A DNA stretch of 9,249 bases from Treponema sp. (GCA_016293645.1 JAEDDW010000073.1:1-9249), one strand, 5' to 3'; positions 1-7,189 are shown, counted from the stretch's first letter. The notes: a model not told the origin generated them from the sequence alone. Translations and numbers: made by a program.

Positions 1-18
1 AATAACAGGAGAAAAAAA

Positions 19-417
19 ATGGACGCAATTTGGACAGAACTTTATAACGCCGCAAAGGAAGTGCAGAATCCAAGACAGATTTCTGACTATGTTTCTGGCG
101 GAGAAGTTGCCGCAGCCATTCTTTCAAAAAGTGGAAAAATCTACACTGGTGTTTGCATTGACACCTGCTCAACTTTGGGAATCTGTGCCGAGCGAAACGC
201 AATCTTCAACATGATTACCAACGGCGAAAATGAATTTACGAAAGTTGTCGCTGTAATGCCTGACGGAAAATGCGGAGCTCCATGCGGTGCATGCCGTGAA
301 CTTATGGTTCAGCTCATGCCAAAGACTTACAAGGAAATCGAGATTTTAATGGACTACGAAAATGAAAGAATCATAAAGCTTGGAGACATTACTCCAGAGT
401 GGTGGATCGGGGAATAA
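19..417 (+). CDS. Cytidine deaminase-like zinc hydrolase (blasticidin-S deaminase type)
   Basis: A 132-residue protein with the zinc-dependent nucleoside deaminase signature. CAE at residues 57-59 supplies one zinc cysteine and the catalytic glutamate, and PCGAC at 88-92 supplies the other two zinc cysteines. The family hydrolyses the amino group of cytidine-type nucleosides in the cytoplasm. The length suits the small tetrameric cytidine deaminase class. The segment before CAE (CIDTCSTLGI) differs from the NVENASY-type sequence of classical Cdd, so the natural substrate could be another aminated pyrimidine or a nucleoside antibiotic. The start is set by AGGAG at 7-11, seven bases before the ATG. 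The next gene begins three bases after the stop, so the two are probably cotranscribed. The fold assignment is firm; the substrate is not. Confidence 0.9.
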   Translation: MDAIWTELYNAAKEVQNPRQISDYVSGGEVAAAILSKSGKIYTGVCIDTCSTLGICAERNAIFNMITNGENEFTKVVAVMPDGKCGAPCGACRELMVQLMPKTYKEIEILMDYENERIIKLGDITPEWWIGE

Positions 418-420
418 CAA

Positions 421-894
421 ATGGAAATCATTAAGGCAACTAAGAATGACATTGAAACATTGATGAAAATCCGCATGGAAATGCTGAAGGAAGTAAACAG
501 CCTTTCAGACGATTACGTTTTCGACAAGTCATTCATTGAAAACTGCAGAAAGAATTTTGAATGTACCGGTGAAACTCAAACCGATATTCTCTGTATTGAA
601 AACGGAGAACCTGTAGCATGTGCAAACCTGTGCTATCTTTCCATGATGCCGACTTTTTCTCATCCAACAGGAAAGCGTGCCCATTTGATGAATGTGTATG
701 TGAAAAAAGATTTCCGCCGCAAAGGGCTTGCAAAAAAAATGCTGGAGCTTCTGATAGAGGAAGCAAAGTCTCGGAAAGTGACAGAAATCAGCCTTGATGC
801 AACAGAAATGGGACGACCCTTGTATGAAGCAATGGGTTTTTGCTGCAATGCTTCTGCAATGACAATGAATTTACAGATGAATAGACAAGTTTAG
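421..894 (+). CDS. GNAT family N-acetyltransferase
   Basis: A 157-residue single-domain GNAT protein. The acetyl-CoA pyrophosphate loop reads RRKGLA at residues 99-104, matching Q/RxxGxG/A, and follows the strand MNVYVKKDF. The C-terminal part has the usual PLYEAMGF motif (133-140), whose tyrosine is the probable general acid. The family moves an acetyl group from acetyl-CoA to an amine of a small molecule, peptide or protein; the acceptor cannot be read from sequence. The start lies three bases after the deaminase stop, with GGGGA in the end of that gene as a weak ribosome site. The 3' part of this gene (817-866) is duplicated as a broken copy about 4.1 kb downstream. Confidence 0.9.
   Translation: MEIIKATKNDIETLMKIRMEMLKEVNSLSDDYVFDKSFIENCRKNFECTGETQTDILCIENGEPVACANLCYLSMMPTFSHPTGKRAHLMNVYVKKDFRRKGLAKKMLELLIEEAKSRKVTEISLDATEMGRPLYEAMGFCCNASAMTMNLQMNRQV
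817..866 (+). repeat. Upstream copy of a 50-bp direct repeat (3' end of GNAT gene)
   Basis: This segment, coding for residues 133 onwards of the GNAT protein, matches 4921-4970 at 46 of 50 positions with no gaps, at a fixed offset of 4104. The core 830-866 differs at only one base (C843 versus A4947). The copy here is intact and in frame; the downstream copy carries a stop codon. Confidence 0.85.
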
Positions 895-919
895 ATGTCA
901 AAAAAAATAGAGGTGAATT

Positions 920-2155
920 ATGAATGTAATTACAAGCAGGACTCCTTATCTTCCAAAGGATGTTGATTATGATGGTTCAAGACTTGAAGCTTTGAATGCA
1001 CACTTTGACAGACTGATGAAAAAAAATCAGCTTCTGGGAGCTTCATACAATCTCAGCCGCTATGGAAAAACTTTCGCAAAGGCCTGCATGGGACCAAAAT
1101 CAGGTTTGAAAAATGAAACTGAACCAATGCAAAATGATGTTCTCTTTCATATTTATTCAATCACAAAAATCATTACGGCAACAGCAATCTTCAAACTGGC
1201 AGAAGACGGATACCTGCGCATGCTTCAGCCGGTAAAGGATTTTTTACCTGAAATGGATGTAAAACCATTTAACGAAATTACCATTGCAAATCTACTGACC
1301 CATACATCAGGACTTTTCCCAGATGAAGGAGCATTCGACTTTCAGTACAATTCACCCCATAACTGGAATTTTATCCGGACTAACACAGGCGACGGTGAAA
1401 ACTGGATTCATGGTGCAATGAAAACCGGAATGCATTGCAAGCCTGGAACTCAGTGGAATTACTGTACATTTGGGTTCACGCTTTTGGGAGAAGTGATTTC
1501 TCGAATAACAGGAATGCGTGCTGAAACATGGATTGTGAAAAATATTTTTGAACCATGTGGAATGAATGAAAGCCATTTTTTCAATGACATTTTCTATGAA
1601 GAAGTTTCAAACGAATATGCCCTTAAACTGAAAGAGCGCTATTATGTTCATTTTGAAGGGGATGCCCGTCTCATTGAATATTTTGATGTCTATTCAAAAG
1701 GTGAACGTCCTGATCCTGCCACAGCCCTTGGTGATGAATGGTATAAGATTTCCAAGCCTTCCACTGGAGGCGGAGTCATTTCCACACTTGAAGATTTAAA
1801 TACATTTGGACGCATGCTTTTGAACAACGGAGTTGCAGACAACGGAAACCGCATCATCGGACGCAAAGCTATTGAGCGCATGACAGAAAATTTTACCACA
1901 CCGGATATTGGTGAATACACATGGGGAACAGGTGGAAAATACCGCATGTATGGGCTTGGACCTGATACTCGCCGCACTGCCGACAACCATTACAGTCTGG
2001 GAACTTTCTTCCATGAAGGCTATGGTGCATGCAGCCTCACCATTGATCCGGTTGAAAAAATGGTGGCAAGCTGGTTTGTTCCTTATCCGGATGGAAAGTG
2101 GATTCCAGAAGGACTTTACAATGCCAGTGCCGTAATGTGGTCAGGAATAAAATGA
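920..2155 (+). CDS. Serine hydrolase of the beta-lactamase / class C esterase family
   Basis: A 411-residue protein of the PF00144-like penicillin-binding fold. The SxxK motif is S80-I-T-K83, with the nucleophile and its activating lysine. The family landmark LLTHTSGL is at 125-132. The second catalytic motif, usually YxN or YSN, reads Y181-C-T here. A GGGVIST stretch lies at 283-289, and HEG (365-367) sits where the K/HxG motif is expected. No signal peptide is visible at the N terminus, so the enzyme should be cytoplasmic, which argues against a classical beta-lactamase or cell-wall peptidase and for an esterase or amidase. AGAGG at 909-913, six bases before the ATG, supports the start. Its stop overlaps the start of an ABC permease by ATGA, which suggests a role linked to transport. 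The substrate is unknown. Confidence 0.88.
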   Translation: MNVITSRTPYLPKDVDYDGSRLEALNAHFDRLMKKNQLLGASYNLSRYGKTFAKACMGPKSGLKNETEPMQNDVLFHIYSITKIITATAIFKLAEDGYLRMLQPVKDFLPEMDVKPFNEITIANLLTHTSGLFPDEGAFDFQYNSPHNWNFIRTNTGDGENWIHGAMKTGMHCKPGTQWNYCTFGFTLLGEVISRITGMRAETWIVKNIFEPCGMNESHFFNDIFYEEVSNEYALKLKERYYVHFEGDARLIEYFDVYSKGERPDPATALGDEWYKISKPSTGGGVISTLEDLNTFGRMLLNNGVADNGNRIIGRKAIERMTENFTTPDIGEYTWGTGGKYRMYGLGPDTRRTADNHYSLGTFFHEGYGACSLTIDPVEKMVASWFVPYPDGKWIPEGLYNASAVMWSGIK

Positions 2156-2994
2156 TTTTTAACATTTTAAAATATTTCAGGCATCAGTGCAGAAAAATAC
2201 GGGCCATTGCCTTTGTCACTTACAAGGAATGGTCTGCATACAGGTCTCATTCAATGGTATCCATTTTTGTGGGGCCTGTTTACTTTCTTGTGCAGTACTG
2301 CATCTGGAAAGCGGTCTATATGGCTAAAGGAGGAACTGAATCTGTAATCAATGGCATGTCCTTTAATCAGATGCTCACGTATTTCGGCACCAATGCCCTG
2401 ATAGGCTATCTTACAATGGATTTTGCCGACTGGAATCTTCAGATGCTGGTAAGGACTGGAAAATTCCTGACATTTGCCTTGCGTCCCATAGATCACAAGC
2501 TCTTTGCATTTTCGCAAAAACTGGGACACAGAATTCTAGGCTTTACTTTTGAATTCATTCCCTGCTTTATGATTTTTCTGTTTGTGTTCAGAATAAGTCT
2601 GATTCCAGAACATTGGATTCTTGCAGTTCTTTCCATAATATTGGGATTCTGCATGACATTTCTTGTCAATTATTGCATTGGCCTGACAGGTTTCTGGATT
2701 GTGCGTGCAGAAGGTTTGCGGAAAGTTTTTCAGACTCTGCAGACTGTGTTCAGCGGAATGCTGGTGCCACTTGTGTTTTTTGGAAGCTGGCAAAAAATCC
2801 TGTTCTTTCTGCCATTTCAGTACATGATATACGTTCCTTCCAGGGTCTGCACGGGAAGCTATGAACTGGCTGGCATGAATCTGGACCTTAACGTTGCAGT
2901 TGCTTTTCAGGCTGTGGCCGTACTGATTTTTTTTGGAATCACATGCCTTTTGTACAAAGCAGCTATGAAGCGGTTTAACGGAGTCGGCGCATAA
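2152..2994 (+). CDS. ABC-2 type exporter permease (COG4587-like)
   Basis: A 280-residue integral membrane protein with about six hydrophobic segments and a basic N terminus that includes the motif YKEWSAYRSH. It resembles the first permease of the uncharacterised three-gene ABC-2 transporter family (COG4587 with COG3694 and COG4586). It would form half of the channel in the inner membrane. The ATG at 2152 is chosen because it overlaps the hydrolase stop as ATGA and has AGGA at 2143-2146. An earlier in-frame ATG at 2098 lies inside the hydrolase gene and would add a polar cysteine-rich tail unlike the family. The second permease follows after 14 bases. The transporter role is well supported; the exported substrate is unknown. 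Confidence 0.85.
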   Translation: MIFNILKYFRHQCRKIRAIAFVTYKEWSAYRSHSMVSIFVGPVYFLVQYCIWKAVYMAKGGTESVINGMSFNQMLTYFGTNALIGYLTMDFADWNLQMLVRTGKFLTFALRPIDHKLFAFSQKLGHRILGFTFEFIPCFMIFLFVFRISLIPEHWILAVLSIILGFCMTFLVNYCIGLTGFWIVRAEGLRKVFQTLQTVFSGMLVPLVFFGSWQKILFFLPFQYMIYVPSRVCTGSYELAGMNLDLNVAVAFQAVAVLIFFGITCLLYKAAMKRFNGVGA

Positions 2995-3008
2995 TTTTTG
3001 GAGTTTTT

Positions 3009-3803
3009 ATGAATCATGTTATAAGAAGGCATGTAAAACTATATTTCCAGTGTCTGAAAACTATCATCAGCGGAGAAACAGCTTACCGGCTAAACTTTAT
3101 CCTTGAGCTGATCATGACTCTTTTAGGAAACATCATGTTCCCCTTAATTACGATTTTAATTTATGCAAACGGACAGTCCTTCCCTGGCTGGACTATCTGG
3201 CAGGTTCTTTTGATTCAGGGGGTATTCACCATTGCCAGTGGAATTTCTGAGACATTCTTTGAAGGCATTTTCTGGAACTCAAACACCTGCATAAAGGAAG
3301 GCAGTCTTGATGTAGTTCTTCTAAAGCCTGTGAATTCATTGTTCTACATGGCGGCAACATCGGTAAACCTTTACGGAATCTCATTCATCATAGGCGGTCT
3401 TATAATGCTCTTCATTTCGGCACCTCATTGTGTTTCCATATCTCTTGCAGGTATTCTGAACTTCATCCTTTTTGGATGTTCAGGAATTTTTGTATTGCTG
3501 GGGGCGACGTTCATAATGTCAGCAACTGTTTTCAAATGGGTTGGAAACTCCAGAATACCAGAAATTTTTCAGAGCATGCAGCAGTTTGCAAAATATCCCA
3601 TTACAGTTTATCCACGGATGATTCAGACAATTTCCCTTTTTGTGATTCCTGTGGGAATGATTTCCTTTATTCCGGCGCAGGCTCTCATGGGACAAATATC
3701 ACCGGCCTATTATCTCGCAATAATTCCGTGCATTCTGTTTGTGGCATTTGGTGCAGGCATTTTCCAGTTTATGGTTCATCTGTATGAAAGCGCTGGCGGA
3801 TGA
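3009..3803 (+). CDS. ABC-2 type exporter permease (COG3694 / PF06182-like)
   Basis: A 264-residue membrane protein with about six transmembrane segments. The cytoplasmic motif around residues 97-108 (KEGSLDVVLLKP) is typical of the PF06182 permeases, where it probably contacts the ATPase. It pairs with the preceding permease to make an asymmetric channel. GGAG at 3000-3003 is the ribosome site. It is separated from the ATPase gene by 56 A/T-rich bases. No soluble or substrate-binding domain is attached, which fits an exporter rather than an importer. Confidence 0.85.
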   Translation: MNHVIRRHVKLYFQCLKTIISGETAYRLNFILELIMTLLGNIMFPLITILIYANGQSFPGWTIWQVLLIQGVFTIASGISETFFEGIFWNSNTCIKEGSLDVVLLKPVNSLFYMAATSVNLYGISFIIGGLIMLFISAPHCVSISLAGILNFILFGCSGIFVLLGATFIMSATVFKWVGNSRIPEIFQSMQQFAKYPITVYPRMIQTISLFVIPVGMISFIPAQALMGQISPAYYLAIIPCILFVAFGAGIFQFMVHLYESAGG

Positions 3804-3823
3804 TTCTAAAAAAATATTTAGAA
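3804..3823 (+). other. A/T-rich hairpin between permease and ATPase genes
   Basis: TTCTAAA (3804-3810) and TTTAGAA (3817-3823) form a perfect 7-bp inverted repeat with a 6-base loop, starting right after the permease stop. It is followed by A residues and not T residues on the transcribed strand, so it is not an intrinsic terminator. It might stabilise or separate message segments, but in such an A/T-rich spacer it may also be chance. Confidence 0.3.
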
Positions 3824-3859
3824 AAAAAATAAAAACTGTTTTAAATCAGGAAATAATTT

Positions 3860-4849
3860 ATGGAAGAAATCATCAAAATAGAAAATCTCTGCAAGGAATA
3901 TAAAACCTACAAGAGGGGCACTGGTATCCTGGAAAATTTTAAAAGCTTTTTCCACAGACAGACTGTCATTGTCTCTGCCGTCAATTCAATAAATCTTCGG
4001 GTTCGCAAAGGATCAATAACCGGTATTCTTGGTCCCAACGGTGCCGGCAAATCAACATTGATAAAAATGATGACCGGTGTACTTTTTCCAACAACCGGCA
4101 AAATTGATGTTATGGGGTACGAGCCTTCAAAAGACAGAAAAAAATATGTTCAGCATATCGGTGCAGTTTTTGGACAAAAATCCCAGCTCATATGGGATAT
4201 TCCACCGGCAGACAGTTTTATGATGAACGCTGCCATCTATGACATTGCAAAAAAAGACTATGAGCGGCGGCTTAAAATGATGCTGGAACTATTTGAACTT
4301 GGCGACATCATCTATAAACCTACACGTGTGCTTTCTCTGGGTGAAAGAATGAAATGCGAATTCATAATGGCAATGCTCCATGAACCTCAGGTAGTGTTCC
4401 TTGATGAACCCACAATCGGATTAGATGTTATTGCAAAACAAAAAATCCGGCAGTTTATTGCTGAGATGAACAGAAAGGGCACAACCTTTATTCTTACAAC
4501 CCACGATCTTGAAGACGTTGAACAGTTGGCACAGGAAGTCATCATAATAAACCACGGAACAAAAGTTTTTGACGGCAATCTGCATAGTCTTAAAAATGTT
4601 CTTGGAGAAAAGAAAATAATCAGAATCACTCTGGAAAATTCGGCTCAGGTTGAAGATGCTGTTTCTAAAATAAAGGGCCTTCGTTTTCTGTCAAAAATTT
4701 CTGAACTGGAATACAGCCTCGAAGCAGATCTGACAGAGACAAAAACTCCAGTTCTTCTAAATGAAATTTCACGGGTTCTTCCATTAAAGGATATTTCAGT
4801 AAGTGAACTCCCAATGGAAGAAGTAATCACAAAAATTTATAATACATAA
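3860..4849 (+). CDS. ABC transporter ATP-binding protein (COG4586-like)
   Basis: A 329-residue nucleotide-binding subunit. Walker A is GPNGAGKST at residues 58-66, the Q-loop glutamine is Q106, the ABC signature is LSLGE at 158-162, Walker B is VVFLDEPT at 178-185 and the switch histidine is H215 in TTHD. The LSLGERMK form, in place of LSGGQ, is characteristic of this exporter ATPase family. About 80 residues after H-loop form the C-terminal extension. It would drive the two permeases encoded just upstream. The ribosome site is AGGAAAT in the leader before the ATG. All catalytic motifs are intact, so the transporter should be functional. Confidence 0.93.
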   Translation: MEEIIKIENLCKEYKTYKRGTGILENFKSFFHRQTVIVSAVNSINLRVRKGSITGILGPNGAGKSTLIKMMTGVLFPTTGKIDVMGYEPSKDRKKYVQHIGAVFGQKSQLIWDIPPADSFMMNAAIYDIAKKDYERRLKMMLELFELGDIIYKPTRVLSLGERMKCEFIMAMLHEPQVVFLDEPTIGLDVIAKQKIRQFIAEMNRKGTTFILTTHDLEDVEQLAQEVIIINHGTKVFDGNLHSLKNVLGEKKIIRITLENSAQVEDAVSKIKGLRFLSKISELEYSLEADLTETKTPVLLNEISRVLPLKDISVSELPMEEVITKIYNT

Positions 4850-4920
4850 TGAAAGAATCCTGAAGGAATATATCGATGGATCCACAGTCGAAATGCTTGC
4901 AAATTCAGGTAAAAGACAAG

Positions 4921-4980
4921 CCCTTATATAAATCAATGGGTTTTTGATGCAATGCTTCTGCAATGACAATAAATCTCTAA
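4921..4980 (+). pseudogene. 3' remnant of a GNAT acetyltransferase gene
   Basis: Read in frame from 4921, this stretch gives PLYKSMGF, a TGA stop, then CNASAMTINL and TAA. It aligns with residues 133-151 of the GNAT encoded at 421-894. The TGA (4945-4947) arises where the intact gene has the TGC codon for Cys141. Upstream of 4921 the reading frame no longer resembles the acetyltransferase, so only the end of the gene survives. The rest of the 4850-4990 intergenic stretch shows no other gene and no convincing terminator for the transporter operon. The next GNAT gene uses the AAGGG that overlaps the end of this remnant. Confidence 0.8.
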
Positions 4981-4990
4981 AGGGAAAAAA

Positions 4991-5485
4991 ATGAAAATCA
5001 GTAAAGCAAACAAAGAAGAGGCTGCAAGAATTTTTGAATTTGTAAAAGCAGCTGTAAAGAAAATGTATGAACAGGGGATTCCACAGTGGGATGAAATTTA
5101 TCCGACTCAGGATGATTTTGAAAGTGATGCCTCAAAAGATCAGCTCTATATTGTTCAGCTTGACGGGAAACCTGCTGCCTGCTTTACCTTAAACAAAGAC
5201 TGCGATGAAGAATACAAGAACGGTACATGGGCTTACACAGGGGATGACTACATTGTGATTCATCGTCTCTGCGTAAATCCTGAATTCCAGAACCAGGAAT
5301 TGGGCCGTAAGGTTTGCCTTGCAATTGAAGAACTTGTAAAGCCTCAGGGCGTTAAGGCCATCAAACTGGACTGCTTTACACAGAACCCATATTCACAGAA
5401 AATGTACCACAAGCTTGGTTACAGCGATGTAGGATTTGCGGACTGGAGAAAGGGCCGTTTTATTCTTATGGAAAAAGTTCTTTAA
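4991..5485 (+). CDS. GNAT family N-acetyltransferase (second, unrelated subgroup)
   Basis: A 164-residue single-domain GNAT. The core strand VIHRLCVNPEFQ (89-100) leads into QELGRK at 102-107, the acetyl-CoA binding loop in a QxxGxK variant. NPYSQKMYHKLGY at 132-144 is the usual motif B end with the candidate acid tyrosine. The acetyl acceptor is unknown. It is not a close copy of the GNAT at 421-894, although both start with a similar first strand (MEIIKA versus MKISKA). AAGGG at 4980-4984 supports the start. It converges on the minus-strand regulator region with a single base between the stops and without a visible terminator. Confidence 0.9.
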   Translation: MKISKANKEEAARIFEFVKAAVKKMYEQGIPQWDEIYPTQDDFESDASKDQLYIVQLDGKPAACFTLNKDCDEEYKNGTWAYTGDDYIVIHRLCVNPEFQNQELGRKVCLAIEELVKPQGVKAIKLDCFTQNPYSQKMYHKLGYSDVGFADWRKGRFILMEKVL

Positions 5486-5486
5486 T

Positions 5487-5719
5487 TTATTTGTCGATGT
5501 TCTTTACATAAAGGAAGCAGCTCTGATTGTCTTCAGAGTATTCCCTTGATGGCTTGATTTCCATAAGGACTTTTTTGAAGTCATTTCCAATAAGACGCTT
5601 GTACTGAATGCTTAGCTCTTTTGCGCCCGAATTGAAATGTTTTCTCATGAACTGAAGTTGGGTTTTTGAAAGATACTCTTCTACATCATCCTTGTGAATC
5701 TGGCCTGGTGTTCCATGTC
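5487..5719 (-). pseudogene. Fragment of a PAS-like sensory domain protein
   Basis: A minus-strand open frame ends in TAA at 5489-5487. Its last ~70 codons, from QIHKDDVEEY to CFLYVKNIDK, read like the end of a PAS-type domain seen in GGDEF and other signalling proteins: an IHxDD start, a YKRLIG strand, then a YSEDNQ turn and an FLYVKNID end. In such proteins a catalytic or output domain would follow, but here the frame stops at once. The 5' part of the open frame lies inside the anti-sigma gene in another frame, and no start codon with a ribosome site is seen near 5719. I read it as a remnant cut at both ends. The family match is from memory and has moderate confidence; a small functional protein is less likely. 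Confidence 0.5.
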
Positions 5720-6208
5720 CTAAGCCATAGGTATTAGCCGAGCATTTTTTGAATTTATCCTGCTGCTCATTTTTACAAAATAGTCCATGTTGTTTCCAAC
5801 AAACAGACTGCACCATATGCACATGATTGCGGAAAGTGAAATTGTTCCTATAACGAAAACTGTTTTTTCTCCATCAATGACCATAAGCAGGATCATCAGT
5901 ACTGTACAAAGCAGAAGTATGGAACCGGAAACCGCCCATTTGCGGAGAGAAATTTTTTCCTCATGGTGGCCATGGTAGTCAAGGTTTGAGGATTTGATTC
6001 CTTTCAGCACGGAACTGATTATCTTGGAATTTTCAGGTGAAGGCTGCGTGCTTTTTTCGCCAAGAATTTTTTCTGCCTTTGTAAGATTCCTTACGACGCT
6101 CCGGCATTCCCTGCAGAGAAGCAGATGGACAGAAAGTCCAAGAGGAATCCTTTCCTGTTTGTCCAGGCTGTAAAACTGCTCAAGATGATTTTCACAGTTT
6201 TTTTTCAT
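5720..6208 (-). CDS. Zinc-finger anti-sigma factor, membrane-anchored
   Basis: A 162-residue protein. Near the N terminus H28-x3-C32-x2-C35 forms the HxxxCxxC zinc-binding motif of ZAS anti-sigma factors; C5 or H8 may be a further ligand. A soluble linker follows, then two hydrophobic helices at about 91-111 and 116-137, and a short basic tail. It would sequester the sigma factor encoded just upstream at the membrane. Its ATG overlaps the sigma stop as ATGA, and GGAGG at 6215-6219 inside the sigma gene gives a strong ribosome site with a 6-base spacer. The last ~20 residues (MSSRINSKNA and on) look unconserved, and the frame runs into the sensory-domain remnant, so its C terminus may have been altered by the same rearrangement. 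Confidence 0.85.
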   Translation of the reverse strand: MKKNCENHLEQFYSLDKQERIPLGLSVHLLLCRECRSVVRNLTKAEKILGEKSTQPSPENSKIISSVLKGIKSSNLDYHGHHEEKISLRKWAVSGSILLLCTVLMILLMVIDGEKTVFVIGTISLSAIMCIWCSLFVGNNMDYFVKMSSRINSKNARLIPMA

Positions 6209-6792
6209 AGTATGCCTCCATCAAAATCTTTTAACTTTTCTCCAAGAATTTTCTTGGCGCGAAAAACATTGGACTTTACCGTGTTCAGCGGAACTCCTGT
6301 GATTTCGCTTATCTGTGCGTAACTGTTTCCGTTGAAAAAAAACAGATTTATGCATTCCGCATATTGTTCAGGTAGCTGGGCAACAGCATTTCTGATGGCT
6401 TCCACAGCTTCCTTTGCCAATTGATGTTCTTCAGGTGTTTTATCGGGTGAAATGATTTCCATGGTGTCTTCAAGTGGTTCCGCCTGTCTTGTCCTGGTTT
6501 TCTCGTTCATGGCAGTGGTGAAAGCTATCCGTGTAAGCCATGTTGAAAAAAGGCTGTTCCCTTTGAATGACCTGAGGTTTGTGTAGACTTTTAGGAAAAC
6601 ATTCTGGCAAAAATCATCTATGTCCGATTCATTCCGGTAAAACCTGGCTCCAATTGAACGGACCCTGTTTTCGTGCAGCTGGATCAATTTCGCGAATGAA
6701 AGATTGTTGCCATCAAGAGTTTCTGAAATCAGTTTTGCATCTCGTTTTTTTGCAAAAAGATGTTCAATCTCTTTCCCAAGATGTTTTCCCAT
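6205..6792 (-). CDS. ECF-type RNA polymerase sigma factor
   Basis: A 195-residue sigma factor with only regions 2 and 4. Region 2 (about 33-100) contains DIDDFCQNVFLKVY and FSTWLTRIAFTTAMN, which bind core polymerase and the -10 element. Region 4 (about 128-190) contains LPEQYAECINL and the helix-turn-helix YAQISEITGVPLNTVKSNVF for -35 recognition. It directs polymerase to a dedicated regulon in response to a signal relieved through the anti-sigma factor encoded downstream. The ATG at 6792 follows the preceding membrane-protein stop by nine bases; no good ribosome site is visible, so translation may depend on coupling to the gene before it. Confidence 0.93.
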   Translation of the reverse strand: MGKHLGKEIEHLFAKKRDAKLISETLDGNNLSFAKLIQLHENRVRSIGARFYRNESDIDDFCQNVFLKVYTNLRSFKGNSLFSTWLTRIAFTTAMNEKTRTRQAEPLEDTMEIISPDKTPEEHQLAKEAVEAIRNAVAQLPEQYAECINLFFFNGNSYAQISEITGVPLNTVKSNVFRAKKILGEKLKDFDGGIL

Positions 6793-6801
6793 TTTGAAAG
6801 A

Positions 6802-7137
6802 TTATTTCTGTTCAGGATAGACCTTGTAGAAAATGAGAAGTGTGATTCCAAGTGCCAGCGGAACAAGTCCACCGAGGATCGCAAAGGACCTTGGCTTGAG
6901 CAGAAGGAAGACTCCCGTTATCACGATTCCGACTCCCAGCAGACAAAGACCTGCAAAAAGTGAAAAAATCTCAAGGTTGAAGACAGTTTCCTTGAAGGTT
7001 TCGTTTATGATTTTCAGTTTGTTTTCCCTGTGCTTCCAGAGAAGCGCAAAGAAAGCAATGATGGCTGCGAATGTAATTCCGACGATTGGAACAATAGAAA
7101 TGATGACTTCTGCAACGTGTGAAATTTCCTTTTCCAT
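6802..7137 (-). CDS. Small three-helix membrane protein, first gene of the sigma operon
   Basis: A 111-residue protein with hydrophobic helices at about 10-33, 55-80 and 85-104. A charged loop (KHRENKLK) follows the first helix, and the C terminus is short and polar. No enzymatic motif is visible. The general shape resembles the small DUF6249-type proteins often found beside ECF sigma genes, but that match is from memory. It is the first gene of a three-gene minus-strand operon with the sigma and anti-sigma factors, so a role in sensing or in the envelope response is plausible. AAGGAA at 7146-7151 is its ribosome site. Confidence 0.75.
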   Translation of the reverse strand: MEKEISHVAEVIISIVPIVGITFAAIIAFFALLWKHRENKLKIINETFKETVFNLEIFSLFAGLCLLGVGIVITGVFLLLKPRSFAILGGLVPLALGITLLIFYKVYPEQK

Positions 7138-7154
7138 AATGAAAGTTCCTTTTG

Positions 7155-7173
7155 TTTTGAGTATTGCTCAAAA
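7155..7173. promoter_or_regulatory. Inverted repeat in leader of the sigma operon
   Basis: TTTTGAG (7155-7161) and CTCAAAA (7167-7173) are perfect 7-bp arms around a 5-base loop. A third TTGAG half-site lies at 7178-7182, so the half-sites alternate in orientation. The element sits between the candidate promoter and the ribosome site of the membrane-protein gene. It could be an operator or an RNA hairpin in the leader; there is no T-run to make it a terminator. Confidence 0.45.
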
Positions 7174-7189
7174 ATTATTGAGTCTCTTC

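Noticed and set aside
895..966. Short ATG frame between the GNAT and hydrolase genes (MSKKIEVNY...)
   Set aside because: It runs into the hydrolase gene in another frame and stops soon; the SD at 909-913 serves the hydrolase ATG.
2098..2151. Upstream in-frame start for the first ABC permease
   Set aside because: It would overlap the hydrolase gene by 58 bases and add a polar cysteine-rich tail; the ATGA overlap at 2152 with AGGA at 2143-2146 is a better start.
4876..4947. Short open frame beginning MDPQSK and ending in PLYKSMGF
   Set aside because: Its end is the decayed GNAT 3' segment, stopped by TGA in the middle of the homologous region; it is a by-product of the remnant and not a gene.
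19..5485. Integron gene-cassette array (small enzymes on one strand, as in some treponemes)
   Set aside because: No attC-like imperfect palindromes are seen between the genes; several spacers are zero to a few bases, and the transporter genes form a conventional operon.
5720..5822. Extending the PAS-like fragment upstream to the ATG at 5822
   Set aside because: This part lies within the anti-sigma gene in another frame, and its translation has none of the sensory-domain character seen further downstream.
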